From the NCBI GenBank assembly GCA_002348545.1, contig DEBM01000065.1:41152-105151 (forward strand): a stretch of DNA of 64,000 nucleotides, read 5' to 3'. Numbering within the stretch: the stretch's first letter is position 1; each line of letters starts with the position of its first letter. Position numbers and translations under genes: made by a program. This DNA is from Balneolaceae bacterium UBA2956. GTDB taxonomy: Bacteria; Bacteroidota; Rhodothermia; Balneolales; Balneolaceae. Below the pieces are notes generated by a model. The model worked only from the letters and a program-made list of their open reading frames with translations, had not been told where the DNA came from and ran no database searches. This document shows positions 62,696 to 64,000 of this stretch, in pieces.

Positions 62696-63343
62696 TTAAT
62701 TAGATGGGTGCAGACGGTTTTTTATGAGTGTTAACTTTTTTTCTAGATATCTACTGTGATCCTCATCTGGCAGAAGCTCTGAACCAATATTTATGTGTAA
62801 GTTGGGTTTTGATGACTTTGAATAATCAATGTAAATAGCAATAGGGACAAGGTCGACGGAACTTGCTTGGTTTTGTAGCCATTTCAGACCTCGTTTAAAC
62901 TGAAGCGGGCCGGAATGAACAGGTACAATTTCACCTTCTGGAAATATATAAATGGAAGCATTGGCTGTTTGAAGGTGATTTAAAGCATATTTTAGACTGT
63001 ATATTGAGCTTCTAGGCTTTTCTGGGTCAACTGAAAAAGCTCCGATTTTTGTAAAAAAGGGATATTTTTTCAACTCTCTAATATCCATCATTCCGCGTGC
63101 CTTCTGGCTAAAAAAACGACGGTTTAGATAATTAGGCATTAGGGCATCCCACCAATAATTATGGTTCAAATAAAATAATGTGGAGGTATTTTTAGTCGGA
63201 TGGTATTCTACTTCTATATCAATACTGTTGAATCGACGCTTTAACAAATAAGCCGTTACATAGTAAAAAAACCACAAATATAAGGGATGTTCTTTGGCAG
63301 GGATAAAGTTCACAAGAATTTTTTTTTTGAACAGAACTAACAA
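62696..63343 (-). CDS. PlsC-like acyltransferase, CruD-like
   Basis: A 215-aa acyltransferase. The HX4D motif is HNYWWD, and FPEGE with the later PLQFKRGLKWL are the glycerol-phosphate acyltransferase-family positions. The sequence starts at TTG 63343; a GTG 10 codons later is an alternative. Its membership of the CrtC/CruC group makes CruD-like transfer of a fatty acyl chain to the carotenoid sugar the best guess; an acyl-glycerophosphate acyltransferase is the alternative. Its first codons overlap an A-tract-rich divergent region with the O-methyltransferase pseudogene. Confidence 0.82.
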   Translation of the reverse strand: MLVLFKKKILVNFIPAKEHPLYLWFFYYVTAYLLKRRFNSIDIEVEYHPTKNTSTLFYLNHNYWWDALMPNYLNRRFFSQKARGMMDIRELKKYPFFTKIGAFSVDPEKPRSSIYSLKYALNHLQTANASIYIFPEGEIVPVHSGPLQFKRGLKWLQNQASSVDLVPIAIYIDYSKSSKPNLHINIGSELLPDEDHSRYLEKKLTLIKNRLHPSN

Positions 63344-63359
63344 ATTTAAGATAAAATTA

Positions 63360-64000
63360 GTGAAAAATCGATCAAAGCCATACAGAGTTATTTCCGATAC
63401 TGACGTTGAAAAGTATGCCGAAGATCATTCTAGTGCTATAAGTGAAATAGTTACAAACTTAATACTGAGTTCTGATGAAGAACTTTCATATGTTGACAGG
63501 CTAAGTAGACCATGGGTAGGGCATTTCCTGTAAATCCTAGTACAAACAACATGAGCTAAGAATTGTTTAAAACTTGCAACCTTTAAATGATATAGTGCTA
63601 TAAAAATGGCCGAGTTTATTCCTGAATATGGACAAATTGAAACTATTGATATGAATATCCGGTATCAAAAAATTGCTCAAAATAATTTCTATAAGTTTGG
63701 ATTCGATTATAGGATCCAACTCATTAAGGGTAATGCTAGAGAATAAATAACCGAGTTGAACAAGGTATATGACTTCATATATTTTGATGCAAATAAACTA
63801 TACTATAAACATAACTATAAATTTTGCATACTTATTTTGAAAAGTGGGGGGATCCTTTTAGTTGATAATGTGCTTTGGGGCACACAGGTACTAGCACATG
63901 AGTACCCTAAATCGAGTGCACTGGATGCTTTTAATAAATATATTAAAGACGATAATCGTGTTAATCAACTAATACTTCCAATTCGAGATGGTTGTACTAT
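63360..64000 (+). pseudogene. Decayed O-methyltransferase (COG4122 type), 3' end off window
   Basis: From GTG at 63360 one frame runs to the window edge and reads as a caffeoyl-CoA-type O-methyltransferase. It carries VEKYAEDHSS and DRLSRPWVGHFL, then the SAM-site remnant AKNCLKLATFK (family AKNVLEIGTFTG), KMAEFIPEYGQIETIDMN, DFIYFDANK, SGGILLVDNVLWG and LPIRDG. It is interrupted by four in-frame stops at 63531, 63552, 63588 and 63744, with no frameshift. Two stops sit where the family has Gly or Arg/Lys codons. SAM-motif residues are also substituted. It cannot give a functional protein. A longer frame from 63294 overlaps the acyltransferase and is ignored. Confidence 0.9.

Noticed and set aside
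63294..63533. 79-aa ORF at the right end as an intact gene
   Set aside because: Its later part is the N-terminus of the O-methyltransferase; it ends at the first of four nonsense codons, and its early part overlaps the acyltransferase.
63360..64000. Stop-codon readthrough or recoding in the O-methyltransferase
   Set aside because: Both TAA and TGA occur, SAM-site residues are also lost, and other genes here use TAA and TGA as normal stops.
1..64000. CRISPR array, insertion sequence, prophage or defence island
   Set aside because: No regular spaced repeats, transposase, phage structural gene or nuclease-helicase cluster was seen; the only recombinase is XerC-like in a housekeeping context.

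Overview
The window looks like a low-GC (roughly 38% by eye) chromosome segment from the Bacteroidota/FCB branch, most likely the Balneolia/Rhodothermia side. The reasons are a GWxTD-domain secreted protein, a TonB-dependent receptor with an N-terminal carboxypeptidase-like domain, a Big_5-type lipoprotein, a PG_1098-type THUMP-like methyltransferase, a monomeric NADP isocitrate dehydrogenase, and genes for a hydrated, glycosylated and acylated carotenoid of the salinixanthin/chlorobactene-glucoside type. The placement is inference from gene content. Shine-Dalgarno sequences are weak, and TTG or GTG starts are frequent.

Layout. 1-4302: a truncated COG3014-like lipoprotein on the minus strand, diverging from a Big_5 lipoprotein and a glycosyltransferase. 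4307-14193 (minus): a long translation/division block reading tRNA-Val, thrS, infC, rpmI, rplT, terminator, pheS, pheT, a small coiled-coil protein, zapA, ymdB, a LolD-like ATPase, then a TPR membrane protein. infC appears to start at ATC. 14355-16584 (plus): nusB, a PP2A-like phosphatase and ychF. 16628-22556 (minus): a GT2 glycosyltransferase, deoC, a complete aldehyde dehydrogenase, a half-length aldehyde dehydrogenase without catalytic residues, a SPOR lipoprotein and a TVP38-type membrane protein. 22655-26192: a YfcE-type phosphodiesterase, a carotenoid desaturase and a THUMP-like methyltransferase. 26206-33563 (minus): DUF2795 protein, Omp85 protein, cNMP-binding protein, rlmD and a TonB receptor. 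33717-37868 (plus): tatA, gatA, prmA, ppx/gppA and an ECF sigma factor. 37862-45167 (minus): monomeric IDH, GWxTD protein, pdxA, methyltransferase, ftsE-like ATPase and queG. 45342-49883 (plus): a minimal histidine kinase/receiver pair, a small basic membrane protein, mutL and a DUF3524 (QTMAN/GTDC1-like) glycosyltransferase. 49888-53497 (minus): dnaB, a gene-poor 0.6-kb stretch, a 55-aa ORF and mtaB. 53666-55254 (plus): a Tat-exported TIM-barrel protein and trmH. 55339-61460 (minus): a carotenoid-type GT2, xerC, hpf, hprK, an M23 peptidase and an M28 peptidase. 61511-64000: a CrtC-like hydratase, a CruD-like acyltransferase and a decayed O-methyltransferase carrying four in-frame stops.

Most of this is core housekeeping: translation, tRNA/rRNA modification (thrS, pheST, infC, rlmD, mtaB, trmH, queG, prmA, the QTMAN-like gene), division and envelope. 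The points most worth following are the carotenoid glycoside-ester module with the adjacent pseudogene, the QTMAN-like queuosine glycosyltransferase in a genome that also has queG, the half-length dehydrogenase coupled to deoC, a MutL with a degenerate endonuclease site, the ATC start of infC, and two strong palindromes in divergent intergenic regions. I saw no CRISPR array, insertion sequence, prophage or recognisable defence system.
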